Assembly: GCF_963666025.1 (NCBI RefSeq)
Contig: NZ_OY762552.1
Location: 248,001 to 312,000, forward strand
DNA from: an uncultured Methanobacterium sp.
GTDB taxonomy: Archaea > Methanobacteriota > Methanobacteria > Methanobacteriales > Methanobacteriaceae
Length of the DNA: 64,000 nt
Reading direction: 5' to 3'
Shown here: one piece after another, positions 1-11,719 of the stretch
How the letters are laid out: each line of letters begins with the position of its first letter
Position numbering within the stretch: the stretch's first letter is position 1
Made by a program: the position numbers and the translations under genes
Notes under the pieces: generated by a model
Told to the model about the DNA's origin: nothing
The model's database searches: none
Seen by the model: the letters and a program-made list of their open reading frames with translations, nothing else

Positions 1-89
1 AGGGTTTTATGGATGTTTATTTAAAAAAAATACCGTTGGAAATTAGGGATATGTATATCTTGGTTTTGAACTATTTAAAAGAGATTTGA
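1..89 (+). CDS. Possible 3' end of an upstream gene (partial)
   Basis: One frame is open from the window edge to a TGA at 87-89 and would encode about 28 residues with a plausible amphipathic composition (it includes the stretch DVYLKKIPLEIRDM). Nothing identifies a family, and so short an open frame in AT-rich DNA could be chance. The next 229 bases, up to the start at 319, are very AT-rich and hold no other gene that I can see. Confidence 0.25.
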   Translation, partial: GFMDVYLKKIPLEIRDMYILVLNYLKEI

Positions 90-318
90 AAGGGAAACAG
101 ACTTCAAAAAAAAGTTATTTTGATTTACAAACACAAATTATATATATAATGCAATTTTGAATTAAATATGTAACAAAAATTACAAAAAACATGGAAAGTA
201 GTATAGATTTGAATCATCATAATATTATATTTAATGATATTACAAATTAATATTTTTAGATTTATTAATAAAAATAAATATTTAATTCAGGTCTGATTAT
301 TCATTGGGAGGGGTGTTA

Positions 319-3300
319 ATGACATTTAAAGTTAATCAGAAATGCATCATAGCACTATTTTTTGGTATTGTATTTATTTTAAGTGTTAATACTGTTTCTG
401 CGGTATCTCAAACCAATTTCACCACCAGCGAAATATCATCAGCTTCAGTTGCTCTTCAAAACCAGATTGACACCAACGAAAAGCTACCGGATAGTGTAAA
501 GGTTGGAAATCAAACTGTTAACACGGCACAGTATCTTCACCTGGCTGCACAGGCCACTGACCAGATACAGAACAACAAAAGCACACCAATAACCTTACAA
601 AACGACAAAGTACCAGGATACAGCGAAGAATCCTTAAACACAGGAACCATGACCCAAGCAGACTACGAAGACTTCGCACGACGACTAAACGAATACATCA
701 ACAACAACCACCAAGCACCACCCTACGGCTACATAGGCCAGGGAAAAATCGGATACCAATCACAAGTATACCTATTCAGCCGAATATTAAGCATTTACAA
801 CACCACCGGAACCCTACCCCCATACATAACAATCAAACCCTTCACCACATCAAACATACCCATACTCTACACAGCCCCCACCACTTTCACACCCTCACAG
901 ATCATAACCGCAGCAGTAACACTACAAAAAACCATAGAAACCACCAAAACCATACCCAACACCGTAACAGTGAACGGAATCACCATATACACCGCCCAAT
1001 TCCTACACCTAGCCACCACAGCAACCACACAACTAAAAAACAACAACAAAAACCCCATACTACTACAAAACGACGACCAACCCACCTACACCGAAGAACA
1101 ACTCAACACCGGAACCATGACCCAAACAGACTACCTAGACTTCGCAACACGAATCACCAACCACATGAACCAAAACCACCAAGCACCACCCTACGGCTAC
1201 ATAGGACTCGGAAAAATCAGCTACCAATCACAAGTATACCTCTACACTCGAATTTTAAGCCTCTACAACACCACCGGAACCCTACCCCCATACATAACAA
1301 TCAAACCCTTCACCACATCAAACATACCCATACTCTACACAGCCCCCACCACTTTCACACCCTCACAGATCATAACCGCAGCAGTAACACTACAAAAAAC
1401 CATAGAAACCACCAAAACCATACCCAACACCGTAACAGTGAACGGAATCACCATATACACCGCCCAATTCCTACACCTAGCCACCACAGCAACCACACAA
1501 CTAAAAAACAACAACAAAAACCCCATACTACTACAAAACGACGACCAACCCACCTACACCGAAGAACAACTCAACACCGGAACCATGACCCAAACAGACT
1601 ACCTAGACTTCGCAACACGAATCACCAACCACATGAACCAAAACCACCAAGCACCACCCTACGGCTACATAGGACTCGGAAAAATCAGCTACCAATCACA
1701 AGTATACCTCTACACTCGAATTTTAAGCCTCTACAACACCACCGGAACCCTACCCCCATACATAACAATCAAACCCTTCACCACATCAAACATACCCATA
1801 CTCTACACAGCCCCCACCACTTTCACACCCTCACAGATCATAACCGCAGCAGTAACACTACAAAAAACCATAGAAACCACCAAAACCATACCCAACACCG
1901 TAACAGTGAACGGAATCACCATATACACCGCCCAATTCCTACACCTAGCCACCACAGCAACCACACAACTAAAAAACAACAACAAAAACCCCATACTACT
2001 ACAAAACGACGACCAACCCACCTACACCGAAGAACAACTCAACATAGGTAGTATGAAACTAGCAGATTACTTGGACTTTGCACAGCGAATCACCAACCAC
2101 ATGAACCAAAACCACCAAGCACCACCCTACGGCTACATAGGACTCGGAAAAATCAGCTACCAATCACAAGTATACCTCTACACTCGAATTTTAAGCCTCT
2201 ACAACAGCACAGGGAGCTTACCTTCTTCCATAGATGTTAAACCTTGGAGTGCCAGTAACATACCAATATTATACTTACAGTCCGTCAGTTTTACCCCTTT
2301 ACAGATCGTTAATGCCGCTGTTACACTTAAAAATAACATAGAAACCACCAAAACCTTGCCTAATACTGTTATTGTAAATGGGATAACCATTTATACCGCC
2401 CAATTCCTACATTTAGCCACGTTGGCCACGTTACAATTAAATAATAAGAATAATAATCTGATTTCGTTACAATCTGATGAACAACCAGGATATGAGAGTG
2501 AGGGATTGGTTAGTGGCGTTCTATTCCAGGATGAATACTTGGACTTTGCCCAGAGAATTGCAGGGCATATGAATGAAAACCACCAAGCACCGCCTTATGG
2601 TTATATAGGTCTGGGAACCATGGGATATAAATCTCAAGTTTACCTATTTACCCGTATTTTAGCATATTATGCTACTTCAGGGACCCTACCAGATAACATT
2701 GTTGTGAAATCGTGGAGTGCTCAAAACATACCTGTTAATCAAGTTAATGTCGCTTTTACCATTGGTCAAATTGCCATAACAGCTAATGGTGTTAAAAATA
2801 ACGTTGAAATTTATAGAACCCTTCCAGAATTTGCTAATGTTGAGGGTTTAAGGGTTAATATTGCACAATTTTTATATCTAACAGTAAAAGCAGTGGTACA
2901 GATAAATAACCATGACACTACTGCGATCCCACTTGGAAAGTACAATATACCGGGGTACCGTGAGGAACAGATAAATTCGGGCACCCTTACCCTTGCACAG
3001 TATGTTGACTTTGCCCAGCGTATTATGGATTACATGAATGAAAATCTAGAGGCACCACCCTACGGCTACATAGGCCTGGGAAAAATTAGTTTCCAATCAC
3101 AAGTCTATCTTTACAGTCGTGTTATGGATTCTTATAGAAATAATGGTGGACTTCCATCATCTTCTGATACTGTGAAACCCTGGCTGTTTGTTATTTATGA
3201 TATACCCGCTGGTTATTCACAATATTGTTTACCTACCCTGAACTGTCAGTCTGATAACCCTAGTATCATTGCTTTAGCCAATAATATCTCTAATAGTGCC

Positions 3301-3666
3301 TTTTCAGCCTATGATATGGCAGCACGTATTTTTAACTGGGTTAGAGACAACACAGGTTATGAATTTTATTATAATACTGAGAAAGGTGCGGTTGGTACAC
3401 TACAATCAGGTGCTGGTAACTGTGTTGACACCACTCATTTGCTGGTTGCTCTCTGCCGTGCTGCAGGTTTACCTGCAAGATACGTGCATGCTAACTGTTA
3501 TTTCAGTAGTGGAAATTGGTATGGGCATGTTTGGGCAATGATTTATGTCAATGGTCAATGGTGCTGGGCAGATGCCACCAGTTACAGAAACGAACTTGGA
3601 GTCATAAACAATTGGGATACTGGATCTTACAGTTTACAAGGCACCTACACCAGTTTGCCTTTTTAA
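319..3666 (+). CDS. Secreted pseudomurein-binding-repeat protein with C-terminal transglutaminase-like (endoisopeptidase-type) domain
   Basis: Probably a cell-wall-acting enzyme that binds pseudomurein through repeats and cuts or remodels its peptide cross-links outside the cell. The start is the ATG at 319, because GGAGGGGTG ends three bases before it; the TTG at 304 lies before this site. Residues 1-30 form a signal peptide (Lys-containing N-terminus, hydrophobic core, VSA end). Six units of about 156 residues follow, each with two pseudomurein-binding-like motifs; the second holds the conserved APPYGYIG. The last 150 residues carry a transglutaminase fold signature: Cys1035 in GNCVD, His1070 in YGHVW and Asp1085 in WADATS. 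This Cys-His-Asp arrangement is that of PeiW/PeiP-type pseudomurein endoisopeptidases. The tandem units are nearly identical in DNA. Endoisopeptidase activity is inferred from the domain pairing. Confidence 0.85.
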   Translation: MTFKVNQKCIIALFFGIVFILSVNTVSAVSQTNFTTSEISSASVALQNQIDTNEKLPDSVKVGNQTVNTAQYLHLAAQATDQIQNNKSTPITLQNDKVPGYSEESLNTGTMTQADYEDFARRLNEYINNNHQAPPYGYIGQGKIGYQSQVYLFSRILSIYNTTGTLPPYITIKPFTTSNIPILYTAPTTFTPSQIITAAVTLQKTIETTKTIPNTVTVNGITIYTAQFLHLATTATTQLKNNNKNPILLQNDDQPTYTEEQLNTGTMTQTDYLDFATRITNHMNQNHQAPPYGYIGLGKISYQSQVYLYTRILSLYNTTGTLPPYITIKPFTTSNIPILYTAPTTFTPSQIITAAVTLQKTIETTKTIPNTVTVNGITIYTAQFLHLATTATTQLKNNNKNPILLQNDDQPTYTEEQLNTGTMTQTDYLDFATRITNHMNQNHQAPPYGYIGLGKISYQSQVYLYTRILSLYNTTGTLPPYITIKPFTTSNIPILYTAPTTFTPSQIITAAVTLQKTIETTKTIPNTVTVNGITIYTAQFLHLATTATTQLKNNNKNPILLQNDDQPTYTEEQLNIGSMKLADYLDFAQRITNHMNQNHQAPPYGYIGLGKISYQSQVYLYTRILSLYNSTGSLPSSIDVKPWSASNIPILYLQSVSFTPLQIVNAAVTLKNNIETTKTLPNTVIVNGITIYTAQFLHLATLATLQLNNKNNNLISLQSDEQPGYESEGLVSGVLFQDEYLDFAQRIAGHMNENHQAPPYGYIGLGTMGYKSQVYLFTRILAYYATSGTLPDNIVVKSWSAQNIPVNQVNVAFTIGQIAITANGVKNNVEIYRTLPEFANVEGLRVNIAQFLYLTVKAVVQINNHDTTAIPLGKYNIPGYREEQINSGTLTLAQYVDFAQRIMDYMNENLEAPPYGYIGLGKISFQSQVYLYSRVMDSYRNNGGLPSSSDTVKPWLFVIYDIPAGYSQYCLPTLNCQSDNPSIIALANNISNSAFSAYDMAARIFNWVRDNTGYEFYYNTEKGAVGTLQSGAGNCVDTTHLLVALCRAAGLPARYVHANCYFSSGNWYGHVWAMIYVNGQWCWADATSYRNELGVINNWDTGSYSLQGTYTSLPF
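801..2206 (+). repeat. Tandem 468-bp coding repeat, three copies
   Basis: Three head-to-tail copies begin at 801, 1269 and 1737. The first two look identical throughout; the third departs at about 2044-2085 and then matches again to 2206. Each copy encodes one 156-residue unit with a pair of pseudomurein-binding motifs. The coding strand is strongly A/C-rich and poor in G and T, unlike the flanking parts of the same gene, which suggests recent expansion or homogenisation of one ancestral unit. Confidence 0.93.
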
Positions 3667-3957
3667 ACTATTCCTTAAATAAAACAGCCCTGCCCAGTTA
3701 TATCCTAGTAAAAATTTTAATTAAAAAATCTTAATTTTTTTACATCAGTGTTCATTACAGGATTGAAGGTATTTAAAGAACAAAAAATGAATTTAAAGTA
3801 TTTTATGATGGAAAAGGTAAATTTATATATTGAAATGGGACATATTTATATACTAATAATATAGGACAAAATTACATACTAATATAATATTAATTTAGGA
3901 AGTTATAACATCAAACTTAATGTAATGTGGAATTTTTTTTGATATGGAGGCGTTATA
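3667..3957 (+). promoter_or_regulatory. AT-rich spacer with promoter-like elements for the second repeat protein
   Basis: This spacer holds two TATA-like stretches (ATTTATATA near 3829-3837 and 3853-3861) and a Shine-Dalgarno site GGAGGCGTT at 3946-3954. No coding frame is convincing in it. Which TATA-like element is used cannot be told from sequence alone. Confidence 0.4.
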
Positions 3958-6900
3958 ATTATTAATAAAGCTAATAGGAAAAAACTCTTGTGTTTTGCGT
4001 TATTGATAGGAGTTGTATTCTTTTTAAGTGTCGGAGCGGTTTCTGCAACAAATTCAACTAGCTACACTCCTAGTGAGATCGCTAATGCTTCGGTTGCTGT
4101 TCAAAACCAGATCGACACCAATGAAAAGCTACCGGATAACGTAACAATTGGAAATCAAACTGTTAACACGGCACAGTATCTTCACCTGGCTGCACAGGCC
4201 ACAGACCAGATACAGAACAATAACAAAACACCCATAACCTTACAAAACGACAAGGTACCAGGATACAGCGAAGAATCCCTAAACACCGGCACCATGACCC
4301 AAACAGACTACGAAGACTTCGCACGACGACTAAACGAATACATCAACAACAACCACCAAGCACCACCCTACGGCTACATAGGCCAGGGAAAAATCGGATA
4401 CCAATCACAAGTATACCTATTCAGCCGAATATTAAGCATTTACAATAGTAACGGAACACTACCAGCCACAATAACTGTCAAAGCATGGAACACACAAAAC
4501 ATCCCCATAACCGAACCAACCACCGCCACAGTAACCATACAACAAATACTCACCGCAGCACAAACAGTCAAAAACTACATAGAAACCAACAAAGCACTAC
4601 CCAACACCATAACCATAGGAACCACCACACTAAACATGGCACAATTCCTATACCTAACCACAACAGCCACCACACTACTCAACAACGGAAAACCAACCAC
4701 CACCACAATCAACGTAGCAGAATACACCCTACCCAACACCAGCACCGAACAACTAACCACCGGAACACTAAACACAGCAAGCTACACAGACCTAGCCAAC
4801 AGAATATCACAATACATCCAAGACAACAAACAAGCACCAACATACGGAATAATCGGCCTCGGAAAAATCAGCTACCAATCACAAATATACCTCTACACCC
4901 GAATCCTCACACAATACAAAAACAACGGAACACTACCAGCCACAATAACAGTCAAAGCATGGAACACACAAAACATACCCATAACAGAACCAACCACAGC
5001 CACAGTAACCATAGCACAAATACTCACCGCAGCACAAACCATACAAACACAAATAGAAACCAACAAAGCACTACCCAACACCATAACCATAGGAACCACC
5101 ACACTAAACATGGCACAATTCCTATACCTAACCACAACAGCCACCACACTACTCAACAACGGAAAACCAACCACCACCACAATCAACGTAGCAGAATACA
5201 CCCTACCCAACACCAGCACCGAACAACTAACCACCGGAACACTAAACACAGCAAGCTACACAGACCTAGCCAACAGAATATCACAATACATCCAAGACAA
5301 CAAACAAGCACCAACATACGGAATAATCGGCCTCGGAAAAATCAGCTACCAATCACAAATATACCTCTACACCCGAATCCTCACACAATACAAAAACAAC
5401 GGAACACTACCAGCCACAATAACAGTCAAAGCATGGAACACACAAAACATACCCATAACAGAACCAACCACAGCCACAGTAACCATAGCACAAATACTCA
5501 CCGCAGCACAAACCATACAAACACAAATAGAAACCAACAAAGCACTACCCAACACCATAACCATAGGAACCACCACACTAAACATGGCACAATTCCTATA
5601 CCTAACCACAACAGCCACCACACTACTCAACAACGGAAAACCAACCACCACCACAATCAACGTAGCAGAATACACCCTACCCAACACCAGCACCGAACAA
5701 CTAACCACCGGAACACTAAACACAGCAAGCTACACAGACCTAGCCAACAGAATATCACAATACATCCAAGACAACAAACAAGCACCAACATACGGAATAA
5801 TCGGCCTCGGAAAAATCAGCTACCAATCACAAATATACCTCTACACCCGAATCCTCACACAATACAAAAACAACGGAACACTACCAGCCACAATAACAGT
5901 CAAAGCATGGAACACACAAAACATACCCATAACAGAACCAACCACAGCCACAGTAACCATAGCACAAATACTCACCGCAGCACAAACCATACAAACACAA
6001 ATAGAAACCAACAAAGCACTACCCAACACCATAACCATAGGAACCACCACACTAAACATGGCACAATTCCTATACCTAACCACAACAGCCACCACACTAC
6101 TCAACAACGGAAAACCAACCACCACCACAATCAACGTAGCAGAATACACCCTACCCAACACCAGCACCGAACAACTAACCACCGGAACACTAAACACAGC
6201 AAGCTACACAGACCTAGCCAACAGAATATCACAATACATCCAAGACAACAAACAAGCACCAACATACGGAATAATCGGCCTCGGAAAAATCAGCTACCAA
6301 TCACAAATATACCTCTACACCCGAATCCTCACACAATACAAAAACAACGGAACACTACCCAGCTTCGTAACTGTTAAATCATGGTCTAATGTGAATATAC
6401 CTATTGTTGAAACACCAATTATTACTTTCACACCCAGTGAGATAGTTGCTGCTGCTACTGCACTAAAAAACACCATCGAATCCACCAAAACAATGCCCAA
6501 TTCAATATTAATTGGTGGGAAAACTGTTAGTATTGCCCAGTTCCTCCATATGGCTGTACAGGCCACGGTTCAACTGAACAATAATAATAATGATGCAATA
6601 CTGTTTGTTGCTAGTGATGTGGCACCGGGTTCTAGTACAGAAGATTTAGTCAGTGGTGTTTTATTCAAAGATGAATATATTGATCTGGCAGCACGCATCA
6701 ACAGTTTCATGACTGATAATCACCAGGCGCCATCCTATGGACTGGTTGGTCTTGGTAAAATAGGATACCAGTCACAGGTCTATCTCTACTGCCGTATTTT
6801 GAGTTCGTATAATACCAACCATAAGTTACCAGATATTGAAATGGTAAAAGGATGGTCTTCCAGCAATATCCCGTTAATGGAAACACCACCAAGTTCTTTT

Positions 6901-7863
6901 ACCTTAACTGAGATCCTTGCTGCTGCAAATACTGTTGAAGCTTACTTGGATACATATAAACATCTGCCAACCGTTGCGGAAATAGCTGGAGTGCCAGTAA
7001 ATATGGCCCAGTACCTACATTTACTGACCATGGCCACAGTGCAGCTTAAAAATAACAACAATGCATCAATAGCACTGCAAAAGGATACACTACCTAGTTA
7101 CAGTTCAGAACAGTTAAGCAGTGGTAACATTGGTATTTCTGAGTATGTTGACTTTGCCCAGAGGATTGCAGGTCACATGAATGATAACCATCAGGCACCA
7201 CCCTACGGTTTAATTGGTCTGGGGAAAATAAGCTACCAATCACAGATCTACCTTTTTAATCAGATTTTGAGCTCCTATTATTCAAGTAATACGTTACCAT
7301 CCACGGCTACCGTGAAATCATTGTGTAAACCCGTCTGGATTACCAGTGACCGTATTTCTAGTGCAATAGAATCAGATTACAATCGGTTAAATGCAATAGT
7401 TTCCCTTTTAAGAAGCTGGGGAGTAGATGCCAACGTCTTTGGTGTAGGCCCAGATACTCAAAATGCTGTACTAAGAGCAAGTTATGTGCAACAGAACGCT
7501 TTAGTTGTAGACCTATACGGCGGAGCATGTGCTGGAACTATTTATGCAATGACTGGAAGTTATTATCAGGGCATAAAGGGTGGTAGAGAGATTTATTCCA
7601 TCTGGACAACCGAAGCTGGAGGATGGGATATAACCAATTTACCTACGAAAGCTATGAATGGTGGGGTAAACTTCCTTCCTCGAGCTCATGACGACACATT
7701 CAGCACTTACCTGCCTGATAGGGGTTACAATTATTATGGAGTGCCGACTGATGGGTTAAACAATCCCGATCAATTCATGATCAACCATGGATTTAATTTC
7801 ATGGTGTGTGGTGGAGATATTATGCAAATGGCCAGTGCAATTTTCAACGAAGCACGAACATGA
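3958..7863 (+). CDS. Secreted pseudomurein-binding-repeat protein with an unrecognised C-terminal domain; probable ATT start
   Basis: A surface or secreted protein that should attach to pseudomurein. Seven repeat units are visible by the APPYGYIG/APTYGIIG motif, four of them almost identical in DNA. The C-terminal 170 residues (from about 1135) start KPVWITSD and contain GVGPDTQN and DLYGGACAG; I do not recognise this domain, and no transglutaminase triad is present. Start choice: GGAGGCGTT lies three bases before ATT at 3958, the same geometry as the ATG of the paralogue at 319. An ATT start gives an N-terminus with Asn-Lys-Arg-Lys-Lys ahead of the hydrophobic core, as a signal peptide needs. 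The first conventional codon is TTG at 3988, which would delete that basic region but has a weak AGGAA before it. A sequencing error at 3960 is the alternative. Confidence 0.8.
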   Translation: MINKANRKKLLCFALLIGVVFFLSVGAVSATNSTSYTPSEIANASVAVQNQIDTNEKLPDNVTIGNQTVNTAQYLHLAAQATDQIQNNNKTPITLQNDKVPGYSEESLNTGTMTQTDYEDFARRLNEYINNNHQAPPYGYIGQGKIGYQSQVYLFSRILSIYNSNGTLPATITVKAWNTQNIPITEPTTATVTIQQILTAAQTVKNYIETNKALPNTITIGTTTLNMAQFLYLTTTATTLLNNGKPTTTTINVAEYTLPNTSTEQLTTGTLNTASYTDLANRISQYIQDNKQAPTYGIIGLGKISYQSQIYLYTRILTQYKNNGTLPATITVKAWNTQNIPITEPTTATVTIAQILTAAQTIQTQIETNKALPNTITIGTTTLNMAQFLYLTTTATTLLNNGKPTTTTINVAEYTLPNTSTEQLTTGTLNTASYTDLANRISQYIQDNKQAPTYGIIGLGKISYQSQIYLYTRILTQYKNNGTLPATITVKAWNTQNIPITEPTTATVTIAQILTAAQTIQTQIETNKALPNTITIGTTTLNMAQFLYLTTTATTLLNNGKPTTTTINVAEYTLPNTSTEQLTTGTLNTASYTDLANRISQYIQDNKQAPTYGIIGLGKISYQSQIYLYTRILTQYKNNGTLPATITVKAWNTQNIPITEPTTATVTIAQILTAAQTIQTQIETNKALPNTITIGTTTLNMAQFLYLTTTATTLLNNGKPTTTTINVAEYTLPNTSTEQLTTGTLNTASYTDLANRISQYIQDNKQAPTYGIIGLGKISYQSQIYLYTRILTQYKNNGTLPSFVTVKSWSNVNIPIVETPIITFTPSEIVAAATALKNTIESTKTMPNSILIGGKTVSIAQFLHMAVQATVQLNNNNNDAILFVASDVAPGSSTEDLVSGVLFKDEYIDLAARINSFMTDNHQAPSYGLVGLGKIGYQSQVYLYCRILSSYNTNHKLPDIEMVKGWSSSNIPLMETPPSSFTLTEILAAANTVEAYLDTYKHLPTVAEIAGVPVNMAQYLHLLTMATVQLKNNNNASIALQKDTLPSYSSEQLSSGNIGISEYVDFAQRIAGHMNDNHQAPPYGLIGLGKISYQSQIYLFNQILSSYYSSNTLPSTATVKSLCKPVWITSDRISSAIESDYNRLNAIVSLLRSWGVDANVFGVGPDTQNAVLRASYVQQNALVVDLYGGACAGTIYAMTGSYYQGIKGGREIYSIWTTEAGGWDITNLPTKAMNGGVNFLPRAHDDTFSTYLPDRGYNYYGVPTDGLNNPDQFMINHGFNFMVCGGDIMQMASAIFNEART
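4450..6360 (+). repeat. Tandem 474-bp coding repeat, four copies
   Basis: Copies begin at 4450, 4924, 5398 and 5872, with 15 more matching bases from 6346. Copies two to four look identical base for base; copy one differs at a handful of positions around 4470-4580. Each encodes 158 residues with a pseudomurein-binding motif pair. The coding strand is almost free of G and T over long stretches, so other frames stay open: a 630-residue shadow frame and several antisense frames are by-products of this composition. Confidence 0.93.
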
Positions 7864-7882
7864 ATTAACCCTACTTAAAATA

Positions 7883-7924
7883 GATTGGCTGTTTTAAAGC
7901 CAATCCATCTTTTATTCTTTTTTA
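7883..7924 (+). terminator. Hairpin plus T-rich tail after the second repeat protein
   Basis: GATTGGCT (7883-7890) and AGCCAATC (7898-7905) form an 8-bp stem with a 7-base loop, followed by T-rich sequence to 7922. It lies 20 bases after the stop codon and is a good transcription terminator candidate. The rest of the 7864-8171 spacer is AT-rich with no gene visible. Confidence 0.6.
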
Positions 7925-8171
7925 AGATCATATAATCAATAAGATTAATGTGATATTGGCTATAATAATTAAAATATACGAAGACTATGACTAAAAATCG
8001 AATTAATTTTTATAAGATAACATTCTAAAAGAAATAAAAGAATTTAATGATGAACCTGATTAATTGTATTTTTATTTGCCCGATACAACTCTTTAATCAC
8101 AGTGATAAATTGTATATGTATACTCCAATTTAAAACAATATTAGACAGTTACAGATAAAGGAAGAATCATA

Positions 8172-8594
8172 ATGGAATTTGATCGAACTATTTCAATTAT
8201 AATAATAATCGCCCTGATCATTGGAACAATAGGAATATTTTATGTTATGTTAACCCCTGCAAAATCAGATGGATTCACCGAGTTTTATTTACTGGGTGCT
8301 GATGGAAAAGCGGGTAATTATCCAACTAACTTAACTACCGGTGAAAAAGGGAATGTTACCATAGGTGTGGTTAACCATGAATATTCAAATTCCACTTATT
8401 TAATTCAAATAAAAAGAAATAGCACTCTTCTGGAACAAAAAAATATTTCCCTTCAAAATGGTGAAAAGAAAGAAATACCTCTCCAATTAACCGTTAACTC
8501 TCCAGGAGAATATAAATTTGAATTTAATCTTTATAAATTACCAGACACAAAAAACATATACAGATCGGTATTTCTTTTGGTGAATGTTAGCTGA
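8172..8594 (+). CDS. Membrane-anchored DUF1616-type protein
   Basis: A 140-residue protein with one N-terminal membrane segment (about residues 7-27) and an extracellular part that starts FTEFYLLGADGKAGNYP and continues with TTGEKGNVTIGVVNHEY. These are hallmarks of the C-terminal region of DUF1616 proteins, common in methanogens and often near surface-glycan genes. The external part resembles a beta-sandwich that could hold a surface complex, but its function is unknown. An AAGGAAG site precedes the ATG. It stands alone, just upstream of the epimerase and glycosyltransferase-like genes, which fits a cell-surface role. Confidence 0.75.
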   Translation: MEFDRTISIIIIIALIIGTIGIFYVMLTPAKSDGFTEFYLLGADGKAGNYPTNLTTGEKGNVTIGVVNHEYSNSTYLIQIKRNSTLLEQKNISLQNGEKKEIPLQLTVNSPGEYKFEFNLYKLPDTKNIYRSVFLLVNVS

Positions 8595-8795
8595 TATTTA
8601 GATTAACGTTAAACTAATACCTTTTAGCGTTAAACTTTAGTAAACTTAACTAGAACCATAATTTAGTTGATCCAATTTTATCTACTAAAAAAATGTTATC
8701 AACTGATGTAATGACATATCAAATTGGTTATTAAATTTGAATAAATTAATCTCAAAGATATTCATTTCCTAAAAAAGAGTTTAAAAGGAGTTTAA

Positions 8796-9722
8796 ATGAA
8801 AAACAAAAAAGTTGCAGTAACCGGAGGGCTTGGTTTCATTGGATCACACCTGGTAGAGGAACTTTGCCAGGACAATGAAGTCGTTATTGTGGACAATGAA
8901 TCAACAGGAAGTATCAAAAACATTAAACACTTGGAATTTGATAACATCAGCCTTGATCTAGGTGATATCACCAAAATTGATCTTAAAAATAGTTTTGAGG
9001 ACTGTGATTACGTTTTCCATCATGCGGCTATGGCCAGTGTTCCGGCCAGTGTGGCTGATCCACTCAACTGCAATTCAGTTAATGTCACCGGAACCTTGAA
9101 GGTTCTCATGGCAGCGCAGGAAAATGACCTGAAAAAGGTTGTATTTGCTTCATCTGCCGCGGTTTATGGGGATAACACTGACTTTCCTCTTTCTGAAAAT
9201 ACTCCTCTGAAGTTTATTTCACCTTATGCCTTGAGTAAAGCCACTGGCGAGATGTACTGTCAGTTATTCGCTGATATTTACGGGCTGTCAACGATTTCAC
9301 TTCGGTACTTCAATGTTTTTGGCCCAAGACAGGATCCTAATTCTCAGTATGCTTCGGTAATTCCACATTTCATTAGTTCCATGTTAAATAATGAAAGACC
9401 GGTTATATTCGGTGATGGTCAGCAGAGTAGGGATTTTATTTACGTTAAACAAATTGTGGATGCCAATTTGAAGGCTTGCCAGTCAAAAGAGACTGGTGCA
9501 TTTAACATAGCTACAGGAACCAGCACCACCATCAATCAGCTGGTGGATATAATCAATGAAGTTCTGGGGAAAGATATGGATCCCATCTACGAGGAACCAA
9601 GACAGGGTGATGTTAAACATTCACTGGCAGAGGTTTCCAAAGCCAAATTATTGGGATTTCATCCATCTACTGACTTTATGGATGAACTGAAAGAAACAGT
9701 AACCTGGTTCGTTGAAAATTAA
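8796..9722 (+). CDS. NAD-dependent sugar-nucleotide epimerase (UDP-glucose 4-epimerase-like)
   Basis: Extended short-chain dehydrogenase of 308 residues, a usual length for archaeal GalE-like enzymes. The Rossmann motif GGLGFIGSHL is at residues 9-18 and the catalytic YxxxK pair is Tyr144/Lys148 (YALSK), with SSAAVYG upstream as the serine element. It most likely epimerises or modifies a nucleotide-activated sugar (UDP-glucose/galactose or UDP-GlcNAc) in the cytoplasm for surface glycan or N-glycan synthesis. Substrate choice cannot be read from the sequence. AAAAGGAG lies just before the ATG. The neighbours are glycan genes, which supports the role. Confidence 0.85.
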   Translation: MKNKKVAVTGGLGFIGSHLVEELCQDNEVVIVDNESTGSIKNIKHLEFDNISLDLGDITKIDLKNSFEDCDYVFHHAAMASVPASVADPLNCNSVNVTGTLKVLMAAQENDLKKVVFASSAAVYGDNTDFPLSENTPLKFISPYALSKATGEMYCQLFADIYGLSTISLRYFNVFGPRQDPNSQYASVIPHFISSMLNNERPVIFGDGQQSRDFIYVKQIVDANLKACQSKETGAFNIATGTSTTINQLVDIINEVLGKDMDPIYEEPRQGDVKHSLAEVSKAKLLGFHPSTDFMDELKETVTWFVEN

Positions 9723-9988
9723 TTTATCATCAATAGACCACACGATCTTGGTTAAGGGTCTTTATGATCACCTAACTAAATGATTAATTGACTTTAGATG
9801 AATATTTAACTTTAAATGATTAATTGAGCTTAAATAACGAATTGAATATAAAATAGTAAAAAATTAAATGATTAATAAACATTATACATTTTATTAGCTA
9901 GTTATAATGAGATATACCGACTCAATAACGTTTTAATAGTTTATGATTTTTTAATGAATTCTAAAAGAACTGGCATCTGGGTGATAAT

Positions 9989-11719
<1,731 letters not shown>

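Noticed and set aside
801..6360. CRISPR-like appearance of the repeats
   Set aside because: Units of 468-474 bp without spacers that encode protein are tandem coding repeats, not a CRISPR array; no cas genes are present.
4485..6377. A 630-residue plus-strand frame inside the second repeat protein
   Set aside because: It is a shifted frame across the 474-bp array, rich in His, Asn and Thr, kept open only because the array almost lacks G and T. It has no ribosome site and no fold-like composition.
867..6566. Repeated 72- and 118-residue antisense frames
   Set aside because: They recur with exactly the repeat period and mirror the array. They have no independent starts or promoters.
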